Assembly (NCBI GenBank): GCA_041984885.1
Contig: JBHIXH010000034.1
Coordinates: 1 to 25,211, forward strand
Direction: 5' to 3'
Origin: UBA4486 sp041984885
Lineage (GTDB): Bacteria > Pseudomonadota > Gammaproteobacteria > Eutrophobiales > Eutrophobiaceae
Length of the DNA: 25,211 nt
A program made the position numbers and the translations under genes. Shown here in pieces: positions 8,572 to 18,099 of this stretch; the stretch's first letter is position 1; each line of letters opens with the position of its first letter. The notes beneath the pieces are model-generated. The model did not search any database, had not been told where the DNA came from, and saw nothing but the letters and a program-made list of their open reading frames with translations.

Positions 8572-8862
8572 ATGAGATTTTTTTTAAAGACATTGTTATC
8601 AACACTGTTAATTTTACCGCTGTATTCCATGGCAGGACCGCTGGTTAATCTGAACACAGCGGATGAACACGAGCTCGTCACGGACTTGACTGGTGTGAAC
8701 GATAAAACTGCCAGCGCAATCGTGGAATACCGGGATAAAAATGGTTCTTTTTCGAAGCTGGAAGACGTTTTGAACGTCGAAGGTGTCGGCAGGGACTTCA
8801 TTAATATTAACCGTGACTATATTCACCTTGGCAACGATCCAAGACTGGATCAGAAAAGCTGA
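8572..8862 (+). CDS. Exported ComEA-like helix-hairpin-helix protein
   Basis: 96 residues: signal peptide about 1-21 (hydrophobic core LLSTLLILPLYS, then MAGP), then a ComEA-type pair of helix-hairpin-helix motifs: VNLNTADEHELVTDLTGVND, ASAIVEYRDKNGSF, KLEDVLNVEGVG. ComEA proteins bind incoming double-stranded DNA in the periplasm during natural transformation; short solo versions like this one are common in Gammaproteobacteria, and not all are proven competence genes. AAGGAG lies 11 nt before the ATG. It is a single-gene unit, closed by a strong terminator at 8903-8926, and converges on glmM. No other competence gene is nearby, though FimV (type IV pilus assembly) is in the window. Confidence 0.85.
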   Translation: MRFFLKTLLSTLLILPLYSMAGPLVNLNTADEHELVTDLTGVNDKTASAIVEYRDKNGSFSKLEDVLNVEGVGRDFININRDYIHLGNDPRLDQKS

Positions 8863-8902
8863 ATACCTGACGAATAATAATTACACGCAATAAAAAATTT
8901 AC

Positions 8903-8926
8903 GGGCTGGATTTTCCAGCCCTTTTT
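8903..8926 (+). terminator. Intrinsic terminator of the ComEA-like gene
   Basis: GGGCTGGA and TCCAGCCC form a perfect 8-bp GC-rich stem with a 3-base TTT loop, followed directly by TTTTT. It starts 40 bases after the ComEA-like stop. On the other strand an A/T-rich tract also follows a short distance away, so it could also help end the convergent glmM transcript. Confidence 0.9.
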
Positions 8927-8949
8927 ATTTGTGTGATTTAAGGATCAGT

Positions 8950-10296
8950 CTAGATATGCGACTGAATTGCAGTCTCTACCTTTTCCGCCAGCTGAACACA
9001 AAGCACATCAATCTGACTGGCATCTTCGCCTTCGATCATGACGCGAATCAATGGTTCGGTGCCTGACGGGCGTAACAGCACCCGCCCGGTACTGCCAAGT
9101 TCGTTTTCTACTGACTGGACTGCATCGGTGATCTCGGGGATGGAATCGACATCCACTTTTTTCTCAACGCGAACATTGATCATTTTTTGTGGATATTTAC
9201 TCATGCCGTTTTTCAAATCGGCCAGCGATTTACCCGTCAGAGCCATCGTTTCCAGCACTTGCAACGCGGAAATAATTCCATCACCGGTGGTAGTCATTTC
9301 CAGGTTGATAATGTGTCCGGACGATTCACCACCCAGCTTCAGACCGGCATCAAGCAGTTTTTCCAGGATGTAGCGATCACCGACCTTGACGCGGTGAAAT
9401 CCCAGGTCCAGCGACTTGATCGCATTTTCCAGGCCGAGATTACTCATCAACGTACCGACAACGGCGCCATTCAATTTTTCCCGGCGCGCCTCGGCAATGA
9501 CAAATAGCGCTTCATCACCATCAACTATGACGCCATTGTGATCCACCAGTATCAGGCGATCGCCATCGCCATCCAGCGCAATACCAATATCGGCGCCCTC
9601 TTCCATGACCATATGCTTCAACATGGTTGGCTTGGTCGCGCCACACTCTTCGTTAATATTCAATCCATCCGGCTCGGTGCCAATACAAATGACCGTTGCA
9701 CCGGCTTCCTCGAAAACTTTCGGCGCAATGTTATAGCCGGCTCCATGGGCACAATCGAGAACGATCTTCACCCCGCGAAAATCGACATCCGCCTGAATTT
9801 TGCTTTTGCAAAATTCGATATATCGGCGGGCGGCATCGGCCATACGCATGGCCTTGCCCAGATGTCGGGAGTAGACGCTCTCCAGTGGTTTGTCCAGTTC
9901 TGCCTCGATCTCAAGCTCTATCTCATCCGGAAGTTTCAGGCCGTTGCTGGAAAAAAACTTGATACCGTTGTCGTAGTAGGGATTATGCGATGCACTGATG
10001 ACGATGCCACCACGGGCACGCGTGCTTCGGGTCAGGTAGGCAATGCCCGGTGTCGGCATCGGACCAAGCAAACGAATATCGACGCCGGCCGCTGACAAGC
10101 CGGCCTCCAGCGCCGACTCGAACATATAGCCGGAGATGCGGGTATCCTTGCCAATAATCACCGGGCCTTCTCCGTCCTTGGCCAGCACACGCCCGGCGGC
10201 CCAACCGAGTTTCATGATGAATTCCGGTGTAATCGGGCCCTCGCCAACACTGCCACGAATGCCGTCTGTACCAAAGTATTTACGTTGCGTAGACAT
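8950..10296 (-). CDS. glmM: Phosphoglucosamine mutase
   Basis: Interconverts glucosamine-6-phosphate and glucosamine-1-phosphate, the step before GlmU in UDP-GlcNAc synthesis for peptidoglycan and LPS. 448 residues from the ATG at 10296 (GGAG 8 nt upstream), the normal length; 12 extra in-frame codons upstream are not part of the family. Seen: KYFGTDGIRG at the N-terminus, the phosphorylated serine in ISASHNP (Ser103), the metal loop DGDGDR (about 243-248), GGESSGH, and the phosphate-binding RPSGTEPLIRVM near the C-terminus. Last gene of the minus-strand cluster, 122 bases after ftsH; folP, which normally sits between them, is absent. secG, often downstream, is also absent; the ComEA-like gene converges instead. 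Confidence 0.97.
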   Translation of the reverse strand: MSTQRKYFGTDGIRGSVGEGPITPEFIMKLGWAAGRVLAKDGEGPVIIGKDTRISGYMFESALEAGLSAAGVDIRLLGPMPTPGIAYLTRSTRARGGIVISASHNPYYDNGIKFFSSNGLKLPDEIELEIEAELDKPLESVYSRHLGKAMRMADAARRYIEFCKSKIQADVDFRGVKIVLDCAHGAGYNIAPKVFEEAGATVICIGTEPDGLNINEECGATKPTMLKHMVMEEGADIGIALDGDGDRLILVDHNGVIVDGDEALFVIAEARREKLNGAVVGTLMSNLGLENAIKSLDLGFHRVKVGDRYILEKLLDAGLKLGGESSGHIINLEMTTTGDGIISALQVLETMALTGKSLADLKNGMSKYPQKMINVRVEKKVDVDSIPEITDAVQSVENELGSTGRVLLRPSGTEPLIRVMIEGEDASQIDVLCVQLAEKVETAIQSHI

Positions 10297-10418
10297 AACG
10301 CTCACTCCAGATCTGGTGACTTCCCTGTTCAATCATTTTAATTACCGTCAGACAATGAAGAGATTGCTCGCTTCGTCCGCAATGACAATGGTTGTTACTT
10401 GTGGCCAGTCGCCTGATG

Positions 10419-12347
10419 TCAGGCCGGTTTGGCCGGACCACTGATGGAAGAATCATCGTCCGAGGTTTTACCTTTCGGCGTTTCTTCTCCTGTCTTTACC
10501 GCTGTTCCATCAGAATCATTATCATCCCAGTCTGCCGGTGGCCCCGGAATCTTGCCTGACATAATCGCGTCGATCTGGTTCGTATCGATCGTTTCATACT
10601 TGATCAATGTCTCGGCCATCACGTGTAACTTGTCCATGTGTTCTTTCAATATGTTCTCGGCACGTGTGTAATTTCGATCTATCACATCACGAATTTCCTT
10701 ATCGATCTCGGATGCGGTTTGCTCGGATATATTTTTATGCTGCGTCACCGAGTGACCGAGAAAGACTTCACCCTCATCCTCGCCATACGTTAACGGTCCG
10801 AGTTTTTCTGACAAGCCCCAACGTGTCACCATGCTGCGCGCTATCTTCGTCGCACGCTCGATATCGTTACTGGCACCGGTTGTAACGGCCTCTCTGCCAA
10901 AGATCAGTTCCTCGGCGATACGTCCACCGAACAGACTGGATAACTGACTTTCCAGGTGCTCCTTGCTGTAACTGAGTCGATCTTCTTCCGGTAAGAACAT
11001 GGTCACGCCAAGCGCACGTCCACGTGGGATGATCGTGACCTTATACACCGGGTCATGTCCCGGCACGAGGCGACCGACAATGGCATGACCGGATTCATGG
11101 TACGCAGTCAGTTTCTTTTCATCTTCACTCATGACCATTGAGCGACGTTCAGCGCCCATCATGATCTTGTCTTTTGCGCGTTCAAAATCTTCCATCGTGA
11201 CAAACTTCTTGTCACCACGTGCGGCAAACAATGCCGCCTCGTTAACGAGGTTCGCCAAATCGGCACCGGAGAAACCCGGCGTACCACGGGCAATGATGTT
11301 CGCTTTCACGTCATCGCCGAGCGCGACTTTACGCATATGCACTTTCAAAATCTGTTCGCGACCGCGAATGTCGGGTAACGGTACGACGACCTGACGGTCA
11401 AAACGTCCCGGACGTAACAACGCCGGATCCAGCACATCGGGGCGGTTCGTCGCAGCAATGACAATGACGCCTTCGTTACCTTCAAAACCATCCATCTCGA
11501 CGAGTAACTGGTTTAATGTCTGCTCACGTTCATCGTGACCGCCGCCAAGACCGGCACCGCGATGTCGACCAACCGCATCGATCTCATCAATGAAGATAAT
11601 GCATGGTGCATGCTTCTTCGCCTGTTCAAACATGTCACGCACTCGCGAAGCACCGACACCGACAAACATCTCGACAAAGTCAGAACCGGAAATCGTAAAG
11701 AAAGGCACCTTGGCTTCGCCGGCTATCGCTTTTGCCAGTAAGGTTTTACCGGTACCCGGTGAGCCTACCATCAACACGCCACGCGGTATCTTGCCGCCAA
11801 GCTTCTGAAACTTGCTCGGGTCACGCAGGAATTCGACTAACTCGGACACTTCCTCCTTGGCCTCCTCAACACCGGCGACATCACTGAACGTGATGCGCAC
11901 CTGATCTTCACCGAGTAAACGGGCACGACTTTTACCGAAAGACAGTGCGCCACGGCCACCGCCACCGCCCTGCATCTGGCGCATGAAATAGATCCAGATA
12001 CCGAGTAATAAAAGTATTGGGAACCAGGAAATAAACGCCGTGGCCCAGAACGAATTCTTGTTCGGCTCATCCGCGGCTATCGTCACGTTATGCTCGACCA
12101 GCAAAGAGATCAGGGGATCGTTATTCGTCTCGGGACTGTACGTGGTGAAATTTGTATCATCGACCCGCTTGCCGCTGATTGAATTTCCCTGGATCAACAC
12201 CGACTGCACCTGACCACTTTTGACTTCGTTCAGAAAGCGGGAGTATTCGACTTCCATCGCCATCGGCGCGGCGAAGTTACGAAATAACATCATCAGCGCC
12301 AGCGTGATGATGATCATTAATACAAGTGTTCTTGCTGTCTCACTCAA
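10419..12347 (-). CDS. ftsH: ATP-dependent membrane zinc metalloprotease FtsH
   Basis: Hexameric inner-membrane AAA+ protease that degrades misfolded membrane proteins and regulators such as LpxC and sigma32. 642 residues, normal length. Seen: transmembrane helix about 6-24, periplasmic domain, second helix about 104-122, Walker A GSPGTGKT (195-202), Walker B IFIDEID (251-257), second region of homology around NRPDVLDPALLRPGRFD (301-317), zinc motif HESGH (417-421), and acidic, disordered C-terminus. The start codon is TTG, with GAGGTG 7 nt upstream; no ATG nearby leaves the first membrane helix intact. It lies 59 nt after rlmE, the usual order. Confidence 0.97.
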   Translation of the reverse strand: MSETARTLVLMIIITLALMMLFRNFAAPMAMEVEYSRFLNEVKSGQVQSVLIQGNSISGKRVDDTNFTTYSPETNNDPLISLLVEHNVTIAADEPNKNSFWATAFISWFPILLLLGIWIYFMRQMQGGGGGRGALSFGKSRARLLGEDQVRITFSDVAGVEEAKEEVSELVEFLRDPSKFQKLGGKIPRGVLMVGSPGTGKTLLAKAIAGEAKVPFFTISGSDFVEMFVGVGASRVRDMFEQAKKHAPCIIFIDEIDAVGRHRGAGLGGGHDEREQTLNQLLVEMDGFEGNEGVIVIAATNRPDVLDPALLRPGRFDRQVVVPLPDIRGREQILKVHMRKVALGDDVKANIIARGTPGFSGADLANLVNEAALFAARGDKKFVTMEDFERAKDKIMMGAERRSMVMSEDEKKLTAYHESGHAIVGRLVPGHDPVYKVTIIPRGRALGVTMFLPEEDRLSYSKEHLESQLSSLFGGRIAEELIFGREAVTTGASNDIERATKIARSMVTRWGLSEKLGPLTYGEDEGEVFLGHSVTQHKNISEQTASEIDKEIRDVIDRNYTRAENILKEHMDKLHVMAETLIKYETIDTNQIDAIMSGKIPGPPADWDDNDSDGTAVKTGEETPKGKTSDDDSSISGPAKPA

Positions 12348-12406
12348 ACTTGTTCACCTCGATCAATCTGTTACAACCGCTTTCGGATAAACTTCCGAAA
12401 TACTGT

Positions 12407-13027
12407 TCATATAATAATGTGTCTGGCTAAAATATAACATTCCCGTGACTTATCCCGTGACGCGCCTGGTTTGCTAATCACAAGCCTTTGAAATTTCTCG
12501 TTTAATTCCTTTTTAAACGTATCCAGTCCGGCACCCTGAAAGACTTTCAGTAACAGATCGCCGCCCGGTTTTAACACGCGAACCGCCAAATCCAGCGCCA
12601 GTTCGCATAAGGCCATACTGCGGGCCTGATCCGCGTCACGGATACCGGATATATTGGGGGCCATATCGGAGATTACAATGTCGACTTTGGCGCCATCCGT
12701 CCGGGTTAGACACGCATCCAGTGTTGACTGTTCAGTGAAATCGCCATGAATAAAATCGACATTGGCTATCGGTTCCATGTCCAGTATATCGACCGCAATG
12801 ACCAGACCTTTGCTACCGACGCGTTCGACCACGTATTGCGACCAGCTACCCGGGGCAGCGCCGAGGTCAAACACGACCTGACCGGGTTTAAACAGACGGT
12901 GTTTCTGATCGAGTTCACTCAGCTTGTAGACAGCCCGGGAACGATACTTGTCCGCCTGGGCCTGTTTTACGAAAGGATCGTTTTTTTGCCGATGCAACCA
13001 ACGATTGCTGGAAGAGGATTTGGCCAC
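12407..13027 (-). CDS. rlmE: 23S rRNA (uridine-2'-O)-methyltransferase
   Basis: SAM-dependent enzyme that methylates the ribose of U2552 in the 23S rRNA A-loop, a late step of large-subunit assembly (also called FtsJ/RrmJ). 206 residues, normal. Seen: SAM motif VFDLGAAPGSWSQ (52-64) and the catalytic tetrad Lys35 (RAVYKL), Asp121 (ISDMAPN), Lys161 (LLLKVFQG), Glu196 (SRECYIL). The start is GTG at 13027, because an in-frame stop lies a few codons upstream and no ATG precedes the conserved N-terminus; the ribosome binding site is weak. Sits 39 nt after greA and 59 nt before ftsH, the standard order. Confidence 0.96.
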   Translation of the reverse strand: MAKSSSSNRWLHRQKNDPFVKQAQADKYRSRAVYKLSELDQKHRLFKPGQVVFDLGAAPGSWSQYVVERVGSKGLVIAVDILDMEPIANVDFIHGDFTEQSTLDACLTRTDGAKVDIVISDMAPNISGIRDADQARSMALCELALDLAVRVLKPGGDLLLKVFQGAGLDTFKKELNEKFQRLVISKPGASRDKSRECYILARHIII

Positions 13028-13066
13028 GCTAAACCAACATGAATGAAAATGGATTTCGCAGTGGAA

Positions 13067-13543
13067 CTAGATGTATTGCACTTCAACAATTTCGTATTCA
13101 ACCACGCCACCCGGGGCATCCACTTCTACCTCATCGCCCTCTTCCTTGCCAATCAATGCGCGGGCGATGGGTGACGTTACCGAGATCAGACCGGCATTAA
13201 TATCGGCCTCCTGGTCGCCCACGATCTGATACGTGACCTCCTTGTCGTCGCCGACATTCATCACCGTGACTGTGGCACCAAAAACAACCTTGCCATCGGC
13301 ATTAAGCTTTGTGATATCGATAATTTCTGCGTCCGCCAATGCAGTTTCGATCGCCTGTATTCTGCCTTCTACAAAACTCTGCTGTTCACGCGCCGCGTGA
13401 TACTCGGCGTTTTCACTCAGATCACCGTGCGCACGGGCCTCGGCGATCGCCGCCGTGATACGTGGCCGTTCCACTGTTTTTAATTCGCTCAGCTGTGCCT
13501 TCAGCCGTTCTGCACCTTTTGCAGTCATTGGTACTCTTGCCAT
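13067..13543 (-). CDS. greA: Transcription elongation factor GreA
   Basis: Rescues backtracked RNA polymerase by stimulating cleavage of the nascent transcript through the secondary channel. 158 residues, exactly the usual length. Seen: N-terminal coiled coil (about 1-75) with MTAKGAERLKAQLSELK, the tip acidic pair in HGDLSENAEYHAAREQQ, and the C-terminal FKBP-like domain with VTSPIARALIGKEEGDEVEV. ATG at 13543 with AGGGG 6 nt upstream; only 2 nt separate it from the carB stop, so translation is probably coupled to carB. Confidence 0.97.
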   Translation of the reverse strand: MARVPMTAKGAERLKAQLSELKTVERPRITAAIAEARAHGDLSENAEYHAAREQQSFVEGRIQAIETALADAEIIDITKLNADGKVVFGATVTVMNVGDDKEVTYQIVGDQEADINAGLISVTSPIARALIGKEEGDEVEVDAPGGVVEYEIVEVQYI

Positions 13544-13545
13544 GA

Positions 13546-16500
13546 TTAACCCCTGTGTAATTGCTGCAGGCTGTTCACATTCCGGGCCGAACCTTGCTCA
13601 ATGGCCTGCACGGCCGCGTTGGCGGCTGCGATCGTCGTGGTATAAAACACCTTGTGTTGCAAAGCGGTTCTTCGAATGGAAAACGAATCGGCAATCGCTT
13701 TCTTGCCCTCGGTCGTATTGACAATAAAATCGATCTCATCGTTCTTCAGCATGTCGACGATGTGCGGTTGTCCCTCACGCACCTTGTTGACACGATTGCA
13801 TTCAATCCCTGCCGTTTCGAACGTTTTTGCTGTGCCATGCGTAGCATAGACGGTAAAACCCACTGCTGACAGTCGTTTGGCGATATCCAGCGCGGCCGGT
13901 TTGTCCGTGTTTTTTACACTGATAAACACATTGCCGCTGGTCGGGATCGCACCGCCGGCCGCCAGCTGTGATTTGGCAAACGCCTCGCCAAAACTGGTAC
14001 TGATACCCATCACCTCGCCGGTCGATTTCATCTCCGGCCCGAGCAGCGGATCCACACCGGGGAATTTGATAAACGGGAAGACCGCCTCCTTGACTGAATA
14101 AAATTCCGGCACAACCTGTGCTGTGACACCCTGTTGCTGCAATGTCCGTCCGGCCATGCACAAGGCCGCGATCCAGGCCAGCGATTGTCCAGTCGCTTTC
14201 GAAACAAACGGCACCGTGCGTGAGGCACGTGGGTTAACTTCCAGCACGTATATGTCATCGCCCTTGATGGCAAACTGGGTATTCATCAAACCGACAACTT
14301 TCAGCGCCCTGGCCATTTTCTCGACCTGGTCGCACAACTCATCCTGCACGGACTGACTCAGATGATGCGGTGGCAGACAGCAGGCCGAGTCACCGGAGTG
14401 CACACCAGCCTGTTCAATGTGTTCCATGATGCCGCCAATCAATACCTGCTCACCATCACAGATCGCATCCACATCGACCTCGATAGCATCATCAAGAAAA
14501 CGATCAAGCAGTACCGGCGACTCATTTGATACGGCGACTGCGTCTGTCATATAACGTCGCAGGTCTTCTTCACTGTGCACGATCTCCATTGCCCGGCCAC
14601 CGAGCACGTAAGACGGCCGCACCACCAGCGGGTAACCGATCTCTTCTGCCAGGCGCACGCCTTCTTCTATATCACGCGCTGTCCGGTTCGGCGGTTGTTG
14701 CAAATCAAGTTCCTGCAACAGCCGTTGGAACCGTTCTCGGTCTTCGGCCAGATCGATACTGTCCGGGGAAGTACCAATGATCGGCGCACCGGCCGCTTCC
14801 AGCGCACGCGCCAGTTTTAATGGCGTCTGCCCGCCGTATTGCACGATGACGCCTTTCGGTTTCTCGAGGTCAATGATCTCGAGCACGTCTTCCAGCGTCA
14901 GTGGTTCGAAATACAAGCGATCGGACGTGTCATAGTCAGTCGACACGGTTTCCGGATTACAGTTGATCATGATCGTTTCGTAACCGGCCTTACGCATCGA
15001 TAACGCGGCCTGGACACAGCAATAATCGAACTCGATACCCTGGCCGATGCGATTGGGTCCACCACCGAGCACAATAATTTTTTCTTTATCGCTCGGCTCG
15101 GCCTCACACTCTTCTTCGTACGTTGAATACATGTACGCCGTCGTCGAGGCAAACTCGGCCGCACAGGTGTCCACGCGTTTATAAACCGGGCGCACATCTG
15201 ACTTGTGGCGTAACTGTCTCACCTCGGCTTCGCCAACCCCTAATAACGTCGCCAGTCGTGAGTCGGAAAAGCCCTTGCGTTTCAGGTTACGCAGGCGGTC
15301 TGTGTCGATATCGGACAAGGCACAGCCTTGCAGCAATGTCTCTTCGTTGATCAAATCTTTTATCTGGGCGAGAAACCAGCGATCGATCGCGCAAATATCG
15401 TACACCTCCTCGATCCCCATACCATGACGGAACGCCTCGCCGACAAACCATAACCGGTCAGCATAGGGGGTGCGTAATCGACTGCGAATCTTTTCGGTTG
15501 CCTCCGGGTCATTTGCTTCCAGCACCGGGTTAAATCCGTCCGCACCGATCTCAAGACCACGCATCGCTTTTTGTAGCGATTCCTGGAACGTACGACCGAT
15601 CGCCATGACCTCGCCGACCGATTTCATCTGCGTCGTCAGCCGGTTATCGGCATCCGGAAACTTTTCAAACGTAAAGCGGGGAATCTTCGTCACGATGTAA
15701 TCGATCGTCGGTTCAAACGACGCCGGTGTTGCGCCACCGGTGATCTCATTTTCCAGTTCATCCAGTGTGTAACCGACGGCCAGCTTGGCCGCGACCTTGG
15801 CAATCGGAAAGCCGGTCGCTTTTGACGCGAGTGCGGATGAGCGCGACACCCGCGGGTTCATTTCAATGATGATCAATTCGCCGTTGTCCGGATTGACCGC
15901 AAACTGCACGTTCGAACCGCCGGTATCGACACCAATCTCACGCAGTACCGCGATCGAGGCGTCTCGCATGATCTGGTATTCCTTGTCCGTCAGTGTCAGT
16001 GCCGGTGCGATCGTGATCGAGTCGCCGGTGTGTACGCCCATCGGATCGAAGTTTTCAATTGAACAGATAATAATGCAGTTGTCCGCGCGATCCCGCACCA
16101 CTTCCATTTCGTATTCTTTCCAGCCGAGGATCGACACATCGATCTGAATCTCGTTCGTCGGCGAGGCATCGATACCGCGTTCGCACAGGTCAATGTATTC
16201 ATCGCGGTTATACGCAATACCACCGCCGGTGCCGCCGAGCGTAAACGAAGGTCGGACAATGGCAGGAAAGCCGATCTTCTCCATCACCGTCCTGGCATCT
16301 TCAATGTTATTGACGACTTCCGAATACGGCATCGGCAAACCAATCTTTTTCATTGCCTCGCGAAATCGATCCCGGTCCTCGGCCTTGTCGATCGCATCCT
16401 TTGTGGCACCGATCATTTCGACATTGTATTTCTCGAGGACACCATGCTTGTCGAGATCAAGTGCACAGTTTAACGCGGTCTNNNNNNNNNNCCATCGTCG

Positions 16501-16762
16501 GTAGCAGGGCATCCGGTTTTTCTTTTTCAATGATCGCGGCCACCGTTTGCCAATGTACCGGTTCGATATATGTCGCGTCGGCCATGTCCGGATCGGTCAT
16601 GATCGTCGCCGGGTTCGAGTTCACCAGGATGACACGATAGCCTTCCTCGCGTAACGCCTTGCAGGCTTGCGCACCGGAGTAATCGAATTCACAGGCCTGA
16701 CCGATCACGATCGGACCCGCGCCGATGATCAGGATGGATTCCAGGTCGTCTCTTTTGGGCAT
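13546..16762 (-). CDS. carB: Carbamoyl-phosphate synthase large subunit (assembly gap inside)
   Basis: Makes carbamoyl phosphate from bicarbonate, ATP and ammonia delivered by CarA, for arginine and pyrimidines. Domains in order: ATP-grasp carboxyphosphate half (about 1-400; SILIIGAGPIVIGQACEFDYSG), oligomerisation domain, ATP-grasp carbamoyl-phosphate half (IIVLGGGPNRIGQGIEFDYCC), and C-terminal MGS-like allosteric domain (GFTVYATHGTAKTFE). Ten N at 16482-16491 break the frame; the conserved PTMGGQTALN needs six bases there, and with six the gene is 1070 residues, normal length. ATG at 16762 is 5 nt after the carA stop; greA starts 2 nt after the carB stop. Confidence 0.97.
16482..16491. other. 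Assembly gap (10 N) in carB
   Basis: Ten N between the codons for ...LLPTM and QTALN. Family conservation (PTMGGQTALN) implies six real bases, so the placeholder is four too long and creates an artificial frameshift. Both flanks are normal coding sequence. Confidence 0.95.
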
Positions 16763-16767
16763 AGCGG

Positions 16768-17904
16768 TCAGTCGTTGCGGTGTTGTTGCATGAGTTCAAC
16801 AAAATGTTGAAACAGGGGTTGCACATCGTGCGGACCGGGGCTCGCTTCCGGGTGTCCCTGAAAACTGAATGCCGGTTTTTCCGTGTGATGCACACCTTGC
16901 AAGGAACCATCGAACAGCGATCGATGCGTCGCTTTCAAATTCGCAGGCAATGTGGCTTCATCCACGGCAAAACCGTGATTCTGACTGGTAATTAACACCT
17001 GTTTGCTGGCCAGGTCCTGCACCGGGTGATTGGCACCATGATGGCCAAACTTCATCTTGACAGTTTTTGCACCCATCGCCAGCGCCAACAGTTGATGGCC
17101 GAGACAAATACCGAATACCGGTATGCCACTGGCGACGATTTCCCGGATCGCATTGATCGCGTATTCACACGCAAACGGATCACCGGGACCATTGGACAAG
17201 AACACACCATCCGGTTTACGTTTTAGTACCTCGGCAGCGGGTGTTTCAGCCGGAACCACGCTGACATCACAACCGGCGGAAGTCAGTAATCGCAATATGT
17301 TTCGTTTCACGCCAAAGTCGTAGGCGATGACTTTAAATTCAGGGGCCGTCGATGGTTTCGCAAAACCCTCGCCCAGCTGCCAGGCGCCGTCCTGCCAGTC
17401 GTATTCGCTTTTCGTACTGACGACTTTGGCCAGATCCGCCCCTTCGAGCCCGGCAAACTGCCTGGCCTTGTCGATTGCAGCGTTCGCATCGAGTTGTTCG
17501 CCGGCACACAGGCAGGCCTTCATCGCACCCTTGTCACGCAGGATGCGGGTCAATCGGCGTGTGTCGATGTCAGCAATGGCCACCACATTATTGCGTTTCA
17601 GATATTCGGACAGGCTATCTTCCGAGCGCCAGTTACTTGCCAGCAGAGGCAGGTTACGGATGACCAGACCGCTGACGTAAACCTGGTCGGATTCCTCATC
17701 TTCGCCGTTCGTGCCAACGTTACCGATATGCGGTTGCGTCAGCGTCACGATCTGTTTGCAGTACGACGGGTCAGTCAGGATCTCCTGGTAGCCGGTGATC
17801 GAGGTGTTAAACACCACCTCACCATCGGTGATACCGTCACAGCCGATCGACAGTCCCCGGAACAGGCTGCCGTCTTCAAGCGCGAGTAAAGCGTTTTCTG
17901 TCAT
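16768..17904 (-). CDS. carA: Carbamoyl-phosphate synthase small subunit
   Basis: Class I glutamine amidotransferase subunit that hydrolyses glutamine and channels ammonia to CarB. 378 residues from the ATG at 17904, close to the E. coli length (382). Seen: ALLALEDGSLFRG at the N-terminus, FNTSITGYQEILTDPSY, nucleophile Cys267 in GICLGHQLLA, and the triad partners His351 and Glu353 in FQGHPEASPGP. The frame is open 33 codons further upstream but that part overlaps leader hairpins and does not resemble CarA. GGGAG sits only one base before the ATG, too close for normal use, so initiation may be unusual. The usual upstream gene dapB is absent; a promoter and an attenuator-like leader precede carA instead. 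Confidence 0.96.
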   Translation of the reverse strand: MTENALLALEDGSLFRGLSIGCDGITDGEVVFNTSITGYQEILTDPSYCKQIVTLTQPHIGNVGTNGEDEESDQVYVSGLVIRNLPLLASNWRSEDSLSEYLKRNNVVAIADIDTRRLTRILRDKGAMKACLCAGEQLDANAAIDKARQFAGLEGADLAKVVSTKSEYDWQDGAWQLGEGFAKPSTAPEFKVIAYDFGVKRNILRLLTSAGCDVSVVPAETPAAEVLKRKPDGVFLSNGPGDPFACEYAINAIREIVASGIPVFGICLGHQLLALAMGAKTVKMKFGHHGANHPVQDLASKQVLITSQNHGFAVDEATLPANLKATHRSLFDGSLQGVHHTEKPAFSFQGHPEASPGPHDVQPLFQHFVELMQQHRND

Positions 17905-17920
17905 ACTCCCAGAAAGATTA

Positions 17921-18013
17921 TCAAGTGTGTTTTCCCGAACGGTTCGAGTGAACCGGTAAAAATTCCCTGCTGCATATACAAAACGGGAGCAACCATCGGT
18001 CACTCCCGTTCAT
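17921..18013 (-). CDS. Candidate 30-residue leader peptide upstream of carA
   Basis: ATG at 18013, stop TGA at 17921-17923, ending 16 nt before carA. It begins about 9 nt into the transcript predicted from the promoter at 18029-18057. Its codons 2-11 (NGSDRWLLPF) run through the hairpin at 17982-18010, so ribosomes translating it would disrupt that hairpin. It has three Arg codons (6, 16, 25) spread out rather than in a run. The ribosome binding site is poor (GGG at a fair distance). It could be a chance frame; the positional fit to promoter and hairpin is what makes it worth recording. Confidence 0.35.
   Translation of the reverse strand: MNGSDRWLLPFCICSREFLPVHSNRSGKHT
17940..17955 (-). promoter_or_regulatory. 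Small hairpin in the carA leader
   Basis: CGGTTC / GAACCG, a perfect 6-bp stem with a 4-base loop, 36 nt upstream of the carA start. An overlapping alternative pairing, CGAAC with GTTCG (17935-17945), competes with it, so the leader could switch between structures. Confidence 0.4.
17982..18010 (-). terminator. Terminator-like hairpin in the carA leader (candidate attenuator)
   Basis: On the carA-sense strand AACGGGAG pairs perfectly with CTCCCGTT (8 bp, 13-base loop), and the right arm runs into TTTTG. The hairpin lies about 12-40 nt after the predicted transcription start and 77 nt before carA. No gene on the minus strand lies directly upstream to need a terminator, so attenuation of carA is the natural reading. 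The T run is short, so strength is uncertain. Confidence 0.5.
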
Positions 18014-18028
18014 GAATCAACCCGTCTA

Positions 18029-18057
18029 ATTCTACTGATCGACACGTGGCTTGTCTA
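18029..18057 (-). promoter_or_regulatory. sigma70-type promoter of the carAB cluster
   Basis: On the minus strand TAGACA (5 of 6 to the -35 consensus), a 17-base spacer, then TAGAAT (5 of 6 to the -10 consensus). Start of transcription is expected near 18022, giving a leader of about 118 nt before carA. It is the best promoter match in the window and is correctly placed for a cluster reading carA to glmM. Confidence 0.6.
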
Positions 18058-18099
18058 ATCAGGCTGCATGCCAGTATCGGTATTCGTTACACTGTGTCC

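Noticed and set aside
17905..18003. Extended CarA N-terminus starting at 18003
   Set aside because: The extra 33 residues run through leader hairpins and do not resemble the CarA N-terminus, which begins with ALLALEDG right after the ATG at 17904.
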